Positions 46,675 through 56,421 of a DNA stretch of 64,000 nucleotides are shown here, piece by piece. The notes below the pieces were generated by a model. The model saw only the letters and a program-made list of their open reading frames with translations. It made no database searches and was not told the DNA's origin. The translations under genes and the position numbers were made by a program. Source of the DNA: Macrotis lagotis (taxonomy: Eukaryota; Chordata; Mammalia; Peramelemorphia; Peramelidae); contig NC_133666.1 in assembly GCF_037893015.1 (NCBI RefSeq), positions 161,931,051 through 161,995,050 on the forward strand. The letters are read 5' to 3'. Position 1 is the first letter of the stretch, and every line of letters begins with the position of its first letter.

Positions 46675-48038
46675 AAAAATTGAGAAAGTGCTGGCCTTAT
46701 AAAAAGAAAGGAGGGCATAACATCTGGGGCTCTATGACTGAACTCTAGCTAAGGTGGTCTTGGATCCTAGCGCAATAATGGCAGCATGTTTCAAACCTCT
46801 CATCTGTGACTTCTGAAGCATCCTCACCTCAAATAGCCACAACCTATTGAAGGACCACTACACTGCTGAGGAGGAATAACCTGACCTCTCATTGCCTAAC
46901 AACCACAGGGCTAAGGTGTTGATGCCGGAACTCTGAAAAATTCTGAAATAAGACTACATCCAGTGGCATCAGGATCCCAACTATAAGTGTGCTGAGTTTT
47001 CATGTTTAACTGGCCAGAGAATCTGAGGATTCTGCTTGTCCCCTCTTTGTGATTGAGGCAAATGCTGGGCCAGAGAAAAGTTCCCTGTGGAAGCTCTGGC
47101 CAGCCTGAAGGTGAACTGAATGGGAAGTACTATGCTTTGAAGAACAAGACTGAGCCAGAACAGATGCAGCTGACTGGTGACTACTTCCTCTTCTACAAGC
47201 CTGTCTCCCCACTTTTCTTGGCCTCTGGCATGGCCTGGGACTGACCTGTTGGCCAGGGCATTTGGCATAATGACAACAAGATCTTTCTGATCTGGATAAA
47301 TGAGGAAGATCATCTGAGGGTCATGTCATGTGGGGGGGTGGGGAGGTAGGTAACATGAAGTAGCTGTTCACACATTCATACACCCAGATTGAAACCCTTT
47401 TTAAGACCAAAAACTGTGAATTTATGTGGAACTATCACCTGGGCCATATTGTGACATGCTCCTCCAACCAGGGAACATGTCTATGAGCTTAGGTCCACAT
47501 CAAACTTTCTTACCTGGGCAAACATGAGAGGTAGGTGAGGTGCTGAAGAAGCTGAAGTTGTAGAAGAAGGGACCAGTATTTGGACATAGCATCTGTGGGT
47601 GGGTCTTTGATATCTCCAGTGCTGACCAACTAGGCTTCTCAGAGGTGGAAATGGTACAGATGGTGATGAATGGTGTGAAAATGCTCATTGAAATGGTGAA
47701 ATCTTTGCAAGTATGTCCAATCCATCGATGAGCTTATGCCAGTTCAAACATGAGCAGTTGTACCTCCTCCCCCAAATTCTGCATTTTCTAATTTATTGGA
47801 TGAATAAATAATCATCATTATATCAACCTGTGGTGTCCTGGGGGGGCTCTGGGTGCAGCCCATCTAATCATGCTGTAGAAAACTCTTCCTTCCATCCTCT
47901 GGTATGGAGATTTTACTTTTATTAATTTTTATAAAAATTAAATTTTAAAAATTAATTTTATTAATCATTATATTTTGGTATTGCTGAATGCTGAAATATC
48001 AAACTATTGCTTTGAATTGAAAAAATTAAGAAAGCACT
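46675..48038 (+). repeat. Probable target-site duplication bounding the CKB retrocopy
   Basis: AAAAATTGAGAAAGTGCTG at 46675-46693 and AAAAATTAAGAAAGCACTG near 48020 agree at 16 of 19 positions. They join L1 ORF2 sequence on both sides, so the insert is about 46694-48019. Confidence 0.6.
46820..47753 (+). pseudogene. CKB: CKB processed pseudogene (brain-type creatine kinase)
   Basis: Creatine kinase B reversibly phosphorylates creatine with ATP in the cytosol. The copy starts where the ATG has become ATC (ILTSNSHN for MPFSNSHN). It gives NNHRAKVLMPEL, then jumps from a TPSG-like site to DPNY. It continues with [51 protein letters not shown] and [22 protein letters not shown] retains the catalytic-loop cysteine. 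It ends [20 protein letters not shown] and [13 protein letters not shown] at 47751. YALK, ETLFK, EFMWN and FSEVE point to the B isoform. It spans 934 nt against 1,146, matching loss of about codons 51-119. Stops and frameshifts are frequent, and introns are absent. The CDS-like frame at 47053-47244 is part of it. Confidence 0.93.
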
Positions 48039-48271
48039 GTGAGTGCAAGTTTCTTTTCATGAAGTAAATTTATTATTAATATCTAAATCATTAATACCTA
48101 AACTAGAAGGAAAAAGTATCAAAGGAGAACTGTGATATTGATGATGAATAATTAGTCAAAATTTGAAATAAAATTTTATCAAAAAGACTACAGCAATTCA
48201 TTCAGAAAATCATTCGTTATGATGAAGCTATATAAGAAATGCAACTAAGAATTAGCTTTGGAAAAACAATA

Positions 48272-48511
48272 AACATAATTGATGTTTTTGTTGACTTATG
48301 TCTGATTCTTAGTGACCCCATTGACATGATTGTCCATGTGGGTTTTCTTGGCATTTCTTTCTTGAAGAGACTAAAGCAAACAGAGGTAAAGTGACTTGCC
48401 CAGGGTCACACAATTAGTGATTATCTGAGACCAGATTTGGAGTGAGATCTTCCCTACTCCATTCCCAGAACTCTATCTACTGGGCCATCCATTTGCCCCA
48501 TCAACATAATT
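48272..48511 (-). mobile_element. MAR1-like SINE with target-site duplication
   Basis: A minus-strand copy at 48281-48502 with TGTCTGATTCTTAGTGACCC, GTGGGTTTTCTTGGCATTTC and GTGACTTGCCCAGGGTCACA. It is flanked by AACATAATT repeats and lies inside the L1 ORF2 remnant. Confidence 0.85.
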
Positions 48512-48514
48512 ACT

Positions 48515-48675
48515 CTTATTAAAAACAAGGAGTCACATGTTAATTATGTGACCATAGTAAAGTAATGTCATTATACTTCTCAGTTCCCTAGGTAACTCTT
48601 CAACTATAAGTTTTAGAGGAGTTGCCAATATGTATCAGTGACTTCCTAGTTTGCAAACTAGGAATTCCCTATTAT
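48515..48675 (+). mobile_element. SINE with CCTAGGTAACTCTTCAACTAT-type tail
   Basis: CTTCTCAGTTCCCTAGGTAAC, TAAGTTTTAGAGGAGTTGCC and GCAAACTAGGAATTCCCTAT match the SINE at 51333 closely. Confidence 0.72.
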
Positions 48676-50402
48676 TATTTAAATAATAAATGAACATTCA
48701 AATGATGCAGAAAAAGTCTTTGATAAAATACAAAACTCATTTATATTAAAAATCATACAAGGTACAGCTATATAGGGATTTAAAAAATCATAAAAGTATC
48801 TATTTTAAATCCTAAGTGAGCATACTATGCACTGGGAATATACTAGAATTTTTTCAAATAAATATTGGAATAAAACTTTCTCACTTTTATTTGATAAAAT
48901 TCTACAAATTCTAGTAATAGCCATAAAAAAAGAGAAAGAACATAAAAACAGATAAGTAAATAGAAGACATAATTATCCCTAATTGCTGGTGAAAGGATAG
49001 CTTACTTAGAAAATTCCCGAGAATAAGCAAAGATATCAGTTTGAGACAATCAACAACTTCAGCAAAGTTGCAGACTACAGAATAAACTAAAATAAAATCA
49101 GCAGCATTCCTGTATAATAATGACAATCAAAAAGGCAATAATTGGAAAGGAAATCACATTGAAAATAAATGCACAGTGAATAAACTATTTTGTGACTCAG
49201 TTTACTAAAGCACACATATTTTATATATCAATAATAAAATGATCCTTAAAGAAATAACAGCTTAAATTTACAGAGAAATATTCAGTTTCAAGGTTTAGCC
49301 ATGCCATTATGACACAAATGATGATACTATTAAATTTAATTGGCAATTTTAATGCTAAACCAAAGTATTAGAAAAACTTTACAGAACCCAATAAAATAAT
49401 AAGAAAATTTTTGTGAAACAAAAGTTATATAATATCAAAGGAAAAATTAAAAAAATTAGGAATTAAGGGGAAAATAGCACTCCCAAATATCAGGTTATAT
49501 TATAAGGCAGTGGTCATCAAAACAAGTCAATATTATTTAAAAATAACTATCAATAAAACCAATTAAATTAGGGATTATCAAAAATTGGTAGAATTTAATA
49601 CACAGTGCATGATAGCTTAGAAAATATAAATTATTTAGGAAATATCTATAAATTAAGATTTTCTGTGAAAGTCAGAAAGCAATCTGGAAGAAATATAACT
49701 TTGGCTAACACTTGAACATCATATTAGATAAAAAATTTAAAGTGTATATGTGATTTGAATATAAAAAATTATAAGGACGATCATACATCTTTCACAGTTA
49801 TGTATGATGTATTTTCATCAAAGAAGAAATAGAGAAAATTGCAAAAGATAAAAAAGATAATTTTTATTCCTCACAGTTAAAATGCTCGTGTCAACAAAAT
49901 AAACAAATCTCAAATGGATAGAGATTAAATGAAAAAAAAAGTCACAAATTTCTTTTAAAAGGGTTTAGTGTCCAAGATAGTTATCTATCTCAAACAGATA
50001 ATTGACTAAATGATATGAACAAAGAGTTCTCAAAAGAAGAATTGCAAATTACTAGGCATATGAAAGAACACTCCAAATCATTAGTAATGAGAGAAATCAA
50101 AAGATGTAAATGGTCTATATCAGAGTGGTTGTGAAAGATTCATTCACCAATGTGTTGTTTATGAAGATGTGAATTAGAGAAAAACAATTTGTAATGATGC
50201 AATTAAAATGATGAAAAGGTATATACCTTTTGACTTTGAGAGTTCACTATTAGGTATATACTTAAAGGAGACAAGTGATAAAAAGGAAATCCTTATAATA
50301 TCAAAATAGTTATAACAGCACTTTTCATGGTAGCAAAAGTGGAAACAAAGGATATAATTCTCAGTAGGAGGATAGCTAATGAAAAGACTAAGAGATAAAG
50401 AT

Positions 50403-50439
50403 GGAGTGGGGGTGTGTGAATGTGTGTGCATGTGCATAT

Positions 50440-50473
<34 letters not shown>
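50403..50473 (+). repeat. (GT)n microsatellite
   Basis: Imperfect GTGT/GCAT region followed by about 14 GT units. Confidence 0.95.
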
Positions 50474-50475
<2 letters not shown>

Positions 50476-50759
50476 TTGGGTAAGAAAGCTAGTTTGACTA
50501 GATAGCAGTATGTGGACATGGAATAATGTATAAAGAAAATACTAATATTCTAAATTAATCACTTGCAAATTGACAGAGGGAAAACAAACTTGATTTAATA
50601 TAAACCTTTTAAAAGGTCTTAACAAACATCCCTTGGTAACCCTGGGTGGTCCAAACCCACATCATGAACTTATCTGAACAGGAACCTGAAGAGGTCAAGT
50701 GATAATAACTTTGCTTGGGTATTTTTAACCTAAGGTGAAATCTAAGATTTCATTTCTGG

Positions 50760-51190
50760 TGCTCAGTTGTTTTTTTTTTCTTAAGGAAAGAAATGGGACT
50801 TTTTGTAAGGGTGTTCTAAAAATTAATTAAAATTATTCATTGTAACCTCATTAGATTGCAGTACATTTAATTTACCTGCACTCATTCATCACTTCAGTTT
50901 TGCTTCATGTCATATGCATTTTGACCTGACTTAATTGTCACCTTCATTATTTCTCCAAAGTGACAGTTACTTATTTACTGGTTTTCATTATGTATTGGCA
51001 TCCAGAGTTAGAATTCACTTGCTTGGTTTGGAATATGCATTGACTGTTTGCATCCTTTCTAAAGATAAAACCACTTCTTAGAGAGCAGAGACTTGAATAT
51101 CTGTTTGCTCACATAATTAAAACAGCAGCAAGGATGTGTTTTCTGTTAATGTTTCTGTGATTTTTAATGTCTGCATCTATATGTCTACAG
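50760..51190. other. Unique, repeat-free block; conserved-element candidate
   Basis: About 430 bp without recognised repeats. It contains TTAATTAAAATTATTCATTG, an ATATGCATTGACTGTTTGCA stretch with octamer-like ATGCA words, and CATAATTAAAACAGC. No coding frame is supported; the regulatory idea is inference. Confidence 0.33.
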
Positions 51191-51266
51191 CTAAAACCAT
51201 ATTTCTATCAGAGAGAGAGGGAGATAGATCAAAATAAAGCCAGAGGAAAAGAGCAAGACAAAGGCA

Positions 51267-51270
51267 AAAG

Positions 51271-51329
<59 letters not shown>
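51267..51329 (+). repeat. (GA)n microsatellite
   Basis: About 29 GA units directly upstream of a SINE. Confidence 0.97.
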
Positions 51330-51330
<1 letters not shown>

Positions 51331-51332
51331 CA

Positions 51333-51528
51333 ACCTTGATGTCAGGAAGACCTGAGTTCAAACTTACATATTAGCTATGTGACCATGGGATTGTAATGTC
51401 ATTTTACTTCTCAGCTCCCTAGCTAGCTCTCCAATTATAACTTCTAGAGGAGTTGCAATATGTATTAGTGACTTGCTAGTTTCCAAACTAGGAATCCTTA
51501 TGTAAGGCTATCATGAGTCTAGACCAAT
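51333..51528 (+). mobile_element. SINE with CCTAGCTAGCTCTCCAATTAT-type tail
   Basis: GATGTCAGGAAGACCTGAGT, TAGCTATGTGACCATGGGAT, CTTCTCAGCTCCCTAGCTAG and a TGAGTCTAGACC end on the plus strand; same subfamily as at 13000 and 48515. Confidence 0.75.
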
Positions 51529-51969
51529 AAATTAATAATGTACAATTGTAGGTGTATATGCATATGCACATATGAATCTAAAATATGTACATATACAAAC
51601 ATACAAATATGTCAGAGCCTATATAATTCCAAATAACAAGGTGTCAATATGTTAATATCATTATCCTTGGAGGAGTATAAACACATTTCTTTCAGTGAGA
51701 GATACCTTCAATTTAACTTAAAGAAAGATGATTCTATCCTTTCTGAGCCTGAATATTTTCTCCCTAGGGACCATCAGACAATTTAAGTATTTTGGTGGTT
51801 TGAAAATTTATCCATTCATAAATTTGTGAGAATAGAGACAAAAGCTAGCAATTGCAGAATAACTTCATCTCTTGGGGAATGGGCTATTCCTCCCCCTCCC
51901 CACCCCCTGCTTTCAGGAGTATGATGGTGCATGTTTAACCACTTTAGCACTTCCATCTCCCTTATTTCA

Positions 51970-52290
51970 AGTCACAGCTTGGGCACAGCATTTTACATGG
52001 TCTTTACTGTTCCTCTCAACCAATAGTTCCTTTTATTAAAAACTACCCTTATAGTTAACTAAAATGCATTTAACCTCTTCATATTTATTCTGCATATACT
52101 TCACATATGAGCACTTCTATGTGCATGTTATGCATATCTACAAGTGTACATTCATACAAACACACACACACATCTTTGTCTCTTATTAAAATTGAAGTTT
52201 CTTGTGATTTAGTATCATTTTATTCTTTATACTTGTATCTCAACTTAGCATAATGCTTGTCACATAGAAGGAATTTAGTAAATACTTTAA
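51970..52290 (+). mobile_element. L2-type LINE, 3' end, decayed
   Basis: ATTGAAGTTTCTTGTGATTT, CTTGTATCTCAACTTAGCAT and TGCTTGTCACATAGAAGGAA, then TTAGTAAATACTTTAATTAA, give the L2 terminus. A short CA run lies at 52158. Confidence 0.65.
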
Positions 52291-53158
52291 TTAAGAAAGG
52301 TGGAGATTGTTTTTGTGTTACTACAGCATCAGATAATTTTTGTAACATCAGCTTTGGCTTCACTCAAGTGTTGTATGATATAACATTATTGATTGATACA
52401 AAGATCACAGGAAGTGTTCCTAAGGGTCTTTTAAGATTAAAGTCTTCTAGTGATGCAGCTATTGTTCCAGGTGGGAAGAATAGTCTGAAATCTATAATAC
52501 ATAGTGTGTCTTTTTGTTCCTTTAATTTATTCCATAACTTTGTTTCCTGATTAAGTCTCCCTGTCAATTTGCAGTCTTCCTTTCTTACTCTCGGAGCCAT
52601 TAACCCATGTCTTATTTTAATATGCTCTTGCTTCTTCTTTGTAGACCCAAGATGAATAGGTTTTTATAAGATTCTCTCACTGTCAGGGCCCTACAACCTT
52701 TAACTTTGGCAAATCCTAAGAGAGGCAATTGTTCAGAAACTGCTGTCAAAAATGTGCCTTTCAATGATCTTGTGACATAGATTCATCAATGTCATTGCCA
52801 AACTTCTTCAGTGTTCTTCACTCATATGATCTCAGACAGGTTGATAATAAGACTTGCATTATGCCTTTCCTGGAGACATACAAACATGTTGGCATAAACA
52901 AAAATCTTTTGAGAACATCAGAATCCCCTAACTATACTATTTGACTATGATCAGGTTCCTCCTGAGGTTTTTTTTTTCTCTACAGGTAAGAGACTATGTA
53001 CTAGTAGCATTACTGGTCATTTTACAAATGCCATTAGGGAGATGATAATTCTGCTTTTATTGCTGGCTACACCCATGGGAGAGAAGTTATAATTCTAAGG
53101 ACTGTTGACATTAATTGATGTCTTCTTTTCCCTATAACTCCCCTGGTTTCTTAATGAA
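52290..53158 (-). pseudogene. Unidentified decayed coding-like sequence
   Basis: I do not recognise this sequence. The minus strand has a 78-codon frame (52600-52364) beginning MAPRVRKEDCKLTG and reading on through DTLCIIDFRLFFPPG and FNLKRPLGTLPVIFVS. Upstream, after a frame change, runs IFVYANMFVCLQERHN and then LPLLGFAKVKGCRALTVRES, broken by stops. The amino-acid mix looks like a globular protein rather than chance. It adjoins the inverted repeat at 53159-54090, whose right arm also reads coding-like on the minus strand. Possible sources are an endogenous retroviral or other viral insert, or a host retrocopy. I could not match it to any family, and only a translated search can decide. Confidence 0.35.
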
Positions 53159-53411
53159 CGAAAAATTATAGAATCTAGATTAACAGTTCATATAACCTTA
53201 TAGGTCTCTATGCAGAGGAAAGGAGTGTCTGAATCATAGTCTGAGACAGGTAATCCAGTAAATGAGAACAGCAACCAATTAAAGAATCTTTACATGAAGG
53301 AAATGGGACTTTTTCCAGACACACTAAGAGCCATGGTCAATATTACCAGTAGCTTCATTTGCATGATCAGGTTTTTTTGAGCACAATTAGCAATCTGTAG
53401 TTCTAGTTAAC
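53159..53411 (+). repeat. Left arm of a large inverted repeat
   Basis: This arm is the reverse complement of 53852-54090. It includes exact complementary runs of 41 bases (around GCAGAGGAAAGGAGTGTCTG) and 29 bases (around ATTACCAGTAGCTTCATTT). A short indel (about a dozen bases near 53305) separates the two runs. Confidence 0.9.
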
Positions 53412-53851
53412 TAATGCTTACCAAAAAAGTGCCTATAGATATCTAGCAATATCTAAGTGGAAAAAAAGGATCTTAAACAACAAATTTATGGAGCGTAGAA
53501 AACCATATCCAAAAAACTTTATTCAAACATCCCTTTAAATCTAATGTGTCTGTTGGACAACTTTAGACCTCATCCCTATTTTGTTAGAATCTGGTCTTTA
53601 AACCATATTATGTTATAACTCTGAAGTAAACCCAGAGTAACTCTTACTTTTGACTTTATATATTATTGCCCCTTTTCATTACATGAAGCCTTATATTACT
53701 TTGATCAAATCCCAAGGCCAAAAATTGCTGACTACAAATCCATTACATCTTTTAGCACAGTGACTAATGCTCCACAAACCACATACCACATTAATGTAAT
53801 CAATTAAAAGCGTATGATACATATTGTTCATATCCTGGGCCAAATACAGGT
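53412..53851. other. Spacer of the inverted repeat
   Basis: About 440 bp of sequence between the arms, not recognised. The minus strand gives short coding-like pieces (for example LALGFDQSNIRLHVMKRG) interrupted by stops. Confidence 0.5.
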
Positions 53852-54090
53852 GCAGTTAGCTGGCATTACAGATTGATAATTGTGCTCAAAAAACACTGAT
53901 CATGGAAATGAAGCTACTGGTAATATTGACCATGATTCCCAATGTGTCTAATTCCTTTATGTCAAGATTCTTTAACAAATTGTTGTTCTCATTTTCTGGA
54001 TTCCCTGTCTCATACTCAATGATTCAGACACTCCTTTCCTCTGCATAGAGACCTATAAGCTTAATTATATCTAGAACCCCATAATTTAAA
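53852..54090 (-). repeat. Right arm of a large inverted repeat
   Basis: Reverse complement of the left arm. The outer end near CTAGAACCCCATAATTT pairs weakly with AAATTATAGAATCTAG on the left, so the arms fade rather than stop sharply. Confidence 0.9.
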
Positions 54091-54393
54091 AATTGTAAAA
54101 CACTGTAGAAGATTTCTTGTCTAATTCATCCATAAACAAAAAAGCTTTCCCTACTATCACATATTCCACAGGGGGTCATCTAGTTATTGTTTAAAGTTCT
54201 CCAAGGAGAAAGAACTTATGTTTCAAGGCTTTCATTAAAAGTACCACTTTATAACTACTCTTATTAGAATAGCTAGAAGGAAGTTTTTCTGATTTTTAAA
54301 ATTTATCTTTGCAAAATAATGGGGTTAACTGATTTGCCAAGGTCACATAGCTATGTGAGTATTAAGTGTCTGAGGCTGGATTTGAACTCAGGC

Positions 54394-54822
54394 TGATGTT
54401 GAATGTAAAAGAAACAGAATCTGTAAAATGGATGGAGGTTCCCATTCTTGAGATTCTGTCTCCCTTGGACACTGTTGATTTTATCCTGTCTTCCCTTGAC
54501 CCTGTTGTTTGCATCTTATCCCCCATTTCCACCTTGACCTAACCTTGGCCATAGACACTGGTAGGCAGGAAATGAGTTCTTAAAATTGGACATCAAGTAC
54601 CTTGAGATAGAAAGAACCAGTACATAGATTGCCATTGGAGGTTACCTGGCTCCAAGGTGAGAAGACCACATCCCAAGCACTGCCCTCTATCCAGCCTATA
54701 GTGTTTCTTCTGGCATCCCATCTAGAAGGATGGGCCTTCCTCTCGCTCTTCCTTAAACCATGTGGAGTTCCATGGGCTTCACTATGTGGCCTGGTTGACA
54801 CAAGCCTCATGGCTACTTGTCC

Positions 54823-54892
<70 letters not shown>

Positions 54893-55068
54893 AACTTTGC
54901 TGAGCCTGCCAGCCAACCTGCCAAGATTAATTAGGAATTATGGCTTTTCCTTAAACTCATCTTAACTTTCATTTCACTTCCTTTTGTGTTGTAACTTCTT
55001 TAATAAATCTCTATTTGCTTCCACACCTGCATTCCTAAGTAAGAATTGAACTCAAGCAAGTGGCTACA
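54394..55068 (+). mobile_element. Solo LTR of an endogenous retrovirus-like element
   Basis: The insert begins TGATGTTGAATG and ends GGCTACA, the TG...CA termini of an LTR. It is flanked by AGGC/AGGT, a probable 4-bp duplication with one change. An AATAAA lies near 55001 in an R/U5-like end, and a (TC)n run has expanded in the U3. No internal retroviral sequence or primer-binding site adjoins it, so it is a solo LTR left after recombination. Orientation is plus, judged from the AATAAA and the terminus. Confidence 0.8.
54828..54890 (+). repeat. (TC)n microsatellite in the LTR
   Basis: About 30 TC units. Long frames across it on both strands (repeated LSLS or RERE) are repeat artefacts. Confidence 0.97.
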
Positions 55069-55183
55069 AGGTCTTTCTGTCTCCAGGGCTGATGCTTTAT
55101 CCACTGTGCCACCTAGCTGCCCCTTTTTCTGATTTTTTTTAAAAATAAAATTTCTATCTATTCTAATTGTTAAGAAGTGATAT

Positions 55184-55618
55184 TGTAGCCGCTTGCTTGA
55201 GTTCAATTATTGCCTATGAAGAATCCCCCTGGGATCCAGGAATGCAGGTATGGAAGAAAATAGAGATTTATTAAAGAAGTTACAACACAAAAGAAAGTGC
55301 TAGGTAAAGAGAGAGACAGAGATAAAAGAACAGTCAAGCAGAGTTGACTGGGCCAAAGAGTCAGAGACCACTGGTCCAAAGGGAAGGTCCAACTCAGATT
55401 TTATGGTCTTGCCCCTTATCCAGAGGGCAAAGGATGAATCCTCTTCCCTGTTATGGGAAAGGAATCAGGTAGAGAGTTGAAGCCTGGAGATCAGGATACA
55501 AATTTTATACTAAACAATGAAACAACGGGAGTCAGTTTACATCTCAAGATTTAACAGCCTTTAAGATTACAGGTTTTGTTTCTGCTATATTCATAATTCT
55601 CTACATTTTTTCCCTGCA
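55184..55618 (-). mobile_element. Second LTR, related R/U5, opposite orientation
   Basis: The left 90 bp (TGTAGCCGCTTGCTTGAGTT, AGATTTATTAAAGAAGTTAC) is the reverse complement of the end of the LTR at 54394-55068. The rest differs, so the U3 belongs to another subfamily. The right end is taken at CCCTGCA. A matching target duplication was not found, so this boundary is tentative. Confidence 0.65.
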
Positions 55619-55729
55619 TCAGTATGACTATAGCACTTTATGAAATAGTGGTCTCAGCAAGGGTCTCAAGGTCCAGGATAGTCTATAGAATGAATAGAGA
55701 TATGTTTTTTCTTTTATAATAATAACAAC

Positions 55730-55980
55730 AATAATAGCTAATATATATATAACACCTACTTTGGGCCAGGTAGTTTATAAAAAGTTTTATAAATATTATC
55801 TCAACTTATCAACAGCTCAGGAAGGTAGATGCAAATATCATTCCCATTTTATAGATGAAGAAACTGAACCAAACAGAGGTGTTAACACTTTTCTAGGGAA
55901 ATACAGCTAGGCTAGTTTTGAACTCAATTTTTCTTGATTCCAGATCCAGTGGTTTATCTACAGCACTACTAAGCTATCAT
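55730..55980 (-). mobile_element. Ther/MIR-type SINE, nearly full length
   Basis: ATAAATATTATCTCAACTTA, ATTCCCATTTTATAGATGAA, GAAACTGAACCAAACAGAGG and TTGATTCCAGATCCAGTGG give the minus-strand order. Confidence 0.82.
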
Positions 55981-56277
55981 CTTTTATGATGAATATAGTC
56001 AAATTGATCTGTAAAATCTTCAGTTTGAGAGTTGCCTCTAACAATGCAGATCATAACTCATCCTGGGTGATTTTTGTCCCTGTTCTCCTATAATTTCACT
56101 GCAAGGATGAAGAATTTACCCAATCACCTGGAGGATTTCCTCATGTTCTCTTGATGTGACAATAGGGGTAGCTCACTGTGTCTTTTATTGGACATTAGTT
56201 GCTATCACATTATGACAAGCCAAACTTATCTTTTTATTATATATTTCCTTGATGATAGCTATAACCCTTATTTTTTT

Positions 56278-56421
56278 CCAATTTCCTCTTTAGGGGACGG
56301 AGCCAAGATGGCAGCTGAAAACAGCATTTCCTGGGAATTCCTCCCCCCTCCCAACTCCAAAAGTTATCAAATCATTGCTCTAGTCAAAATTTAGAGGGGC
56401 AGAACCCAATTTCCTCTTTAG
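56278..56421 (+). mobile_element. Isolated L1 5'-terminal fragment (112 bp) with perfect 16-bp target-site duplication
   Basis: The insert (56294-56405) starts GGGACGGAGCCAAGATGGCA, the L1 5' terminus with a YY1-type CAAGATGGC. It aligns over its whole length with the first part of the minus-strand L1 leader near 6165, both reaching a GG(A/G)GCA(G/A)CAGAA-like point. It is flanked by CCAATTTCCTCTTTAG on both sides. There is no poly-A and no other L1 sequence. Confidence 0.85.

Larger units (their letters stand above)
45860..50400 (+). mobile_element. L1-type LINE, ORF2 remnant split by later insertions
   Basis: ORF2 encodes the L1 endonuclease and reverse transcriptase. Plus-strand pieces lie in ORF2 order. 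The endonuclease end (GGAGACTTTAATGCCC) comes first, then linker (GAAAACAGTGCCCACACTTC). The RT part has AATACCTAAACTAGAAGGAAA and ACTACAGCAATTCATTCAGA. The later RT/C-terminal part has AAGGCAGTGGTCATCAAAAC and TCTCAAAAGAAGAATTGC. Inserted are WSINE1-type SINEs at 46039 and 46493, the CKB retrocopy at about 46694-48019 and a MAR1-like SINE plus a further SINE at 48281-48672. No frame is intact. The endonuclease start, ORF1 and 5' UTR are missing. Confidence 0.78.
54296..55125 (-). mobile_element. WSINE1-type CORE-SINE split by an LTR
   Basis: The left part (54296-54393) reads from the T-rich tail to TTTGAACTCAGG. The right part (55069-55125) continues AGGTCTTTCTG...CCACTGTGCCACCTAGCTGC. Together they make one minus-strand SINE with an LTR inside. 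Confidence 0.9.

Noticed and set aside
47933..47950. Perfect 18-bp AT palindrome
   Set aside because: Expected in AT-rich DNA at the 3' end of the CKB insert; no supporting context.
52257..52550. 97-codon plus-strand frame as a gene
   Set aside because: It begins inside an L2 3' end and runs opposite to the more protein-like minus frame.
54580..54965. Frames with long LSLS or RERE runs
   Set aside because: They are produced by the (TC)n array in the solo LTR.
54394..55618. A single provirus bounded by the two LTR-like sequences
   Set aside because: The LTRs face opposite ways, differ in U3, and only 115 bp of SINE and unique DNA lies between them.
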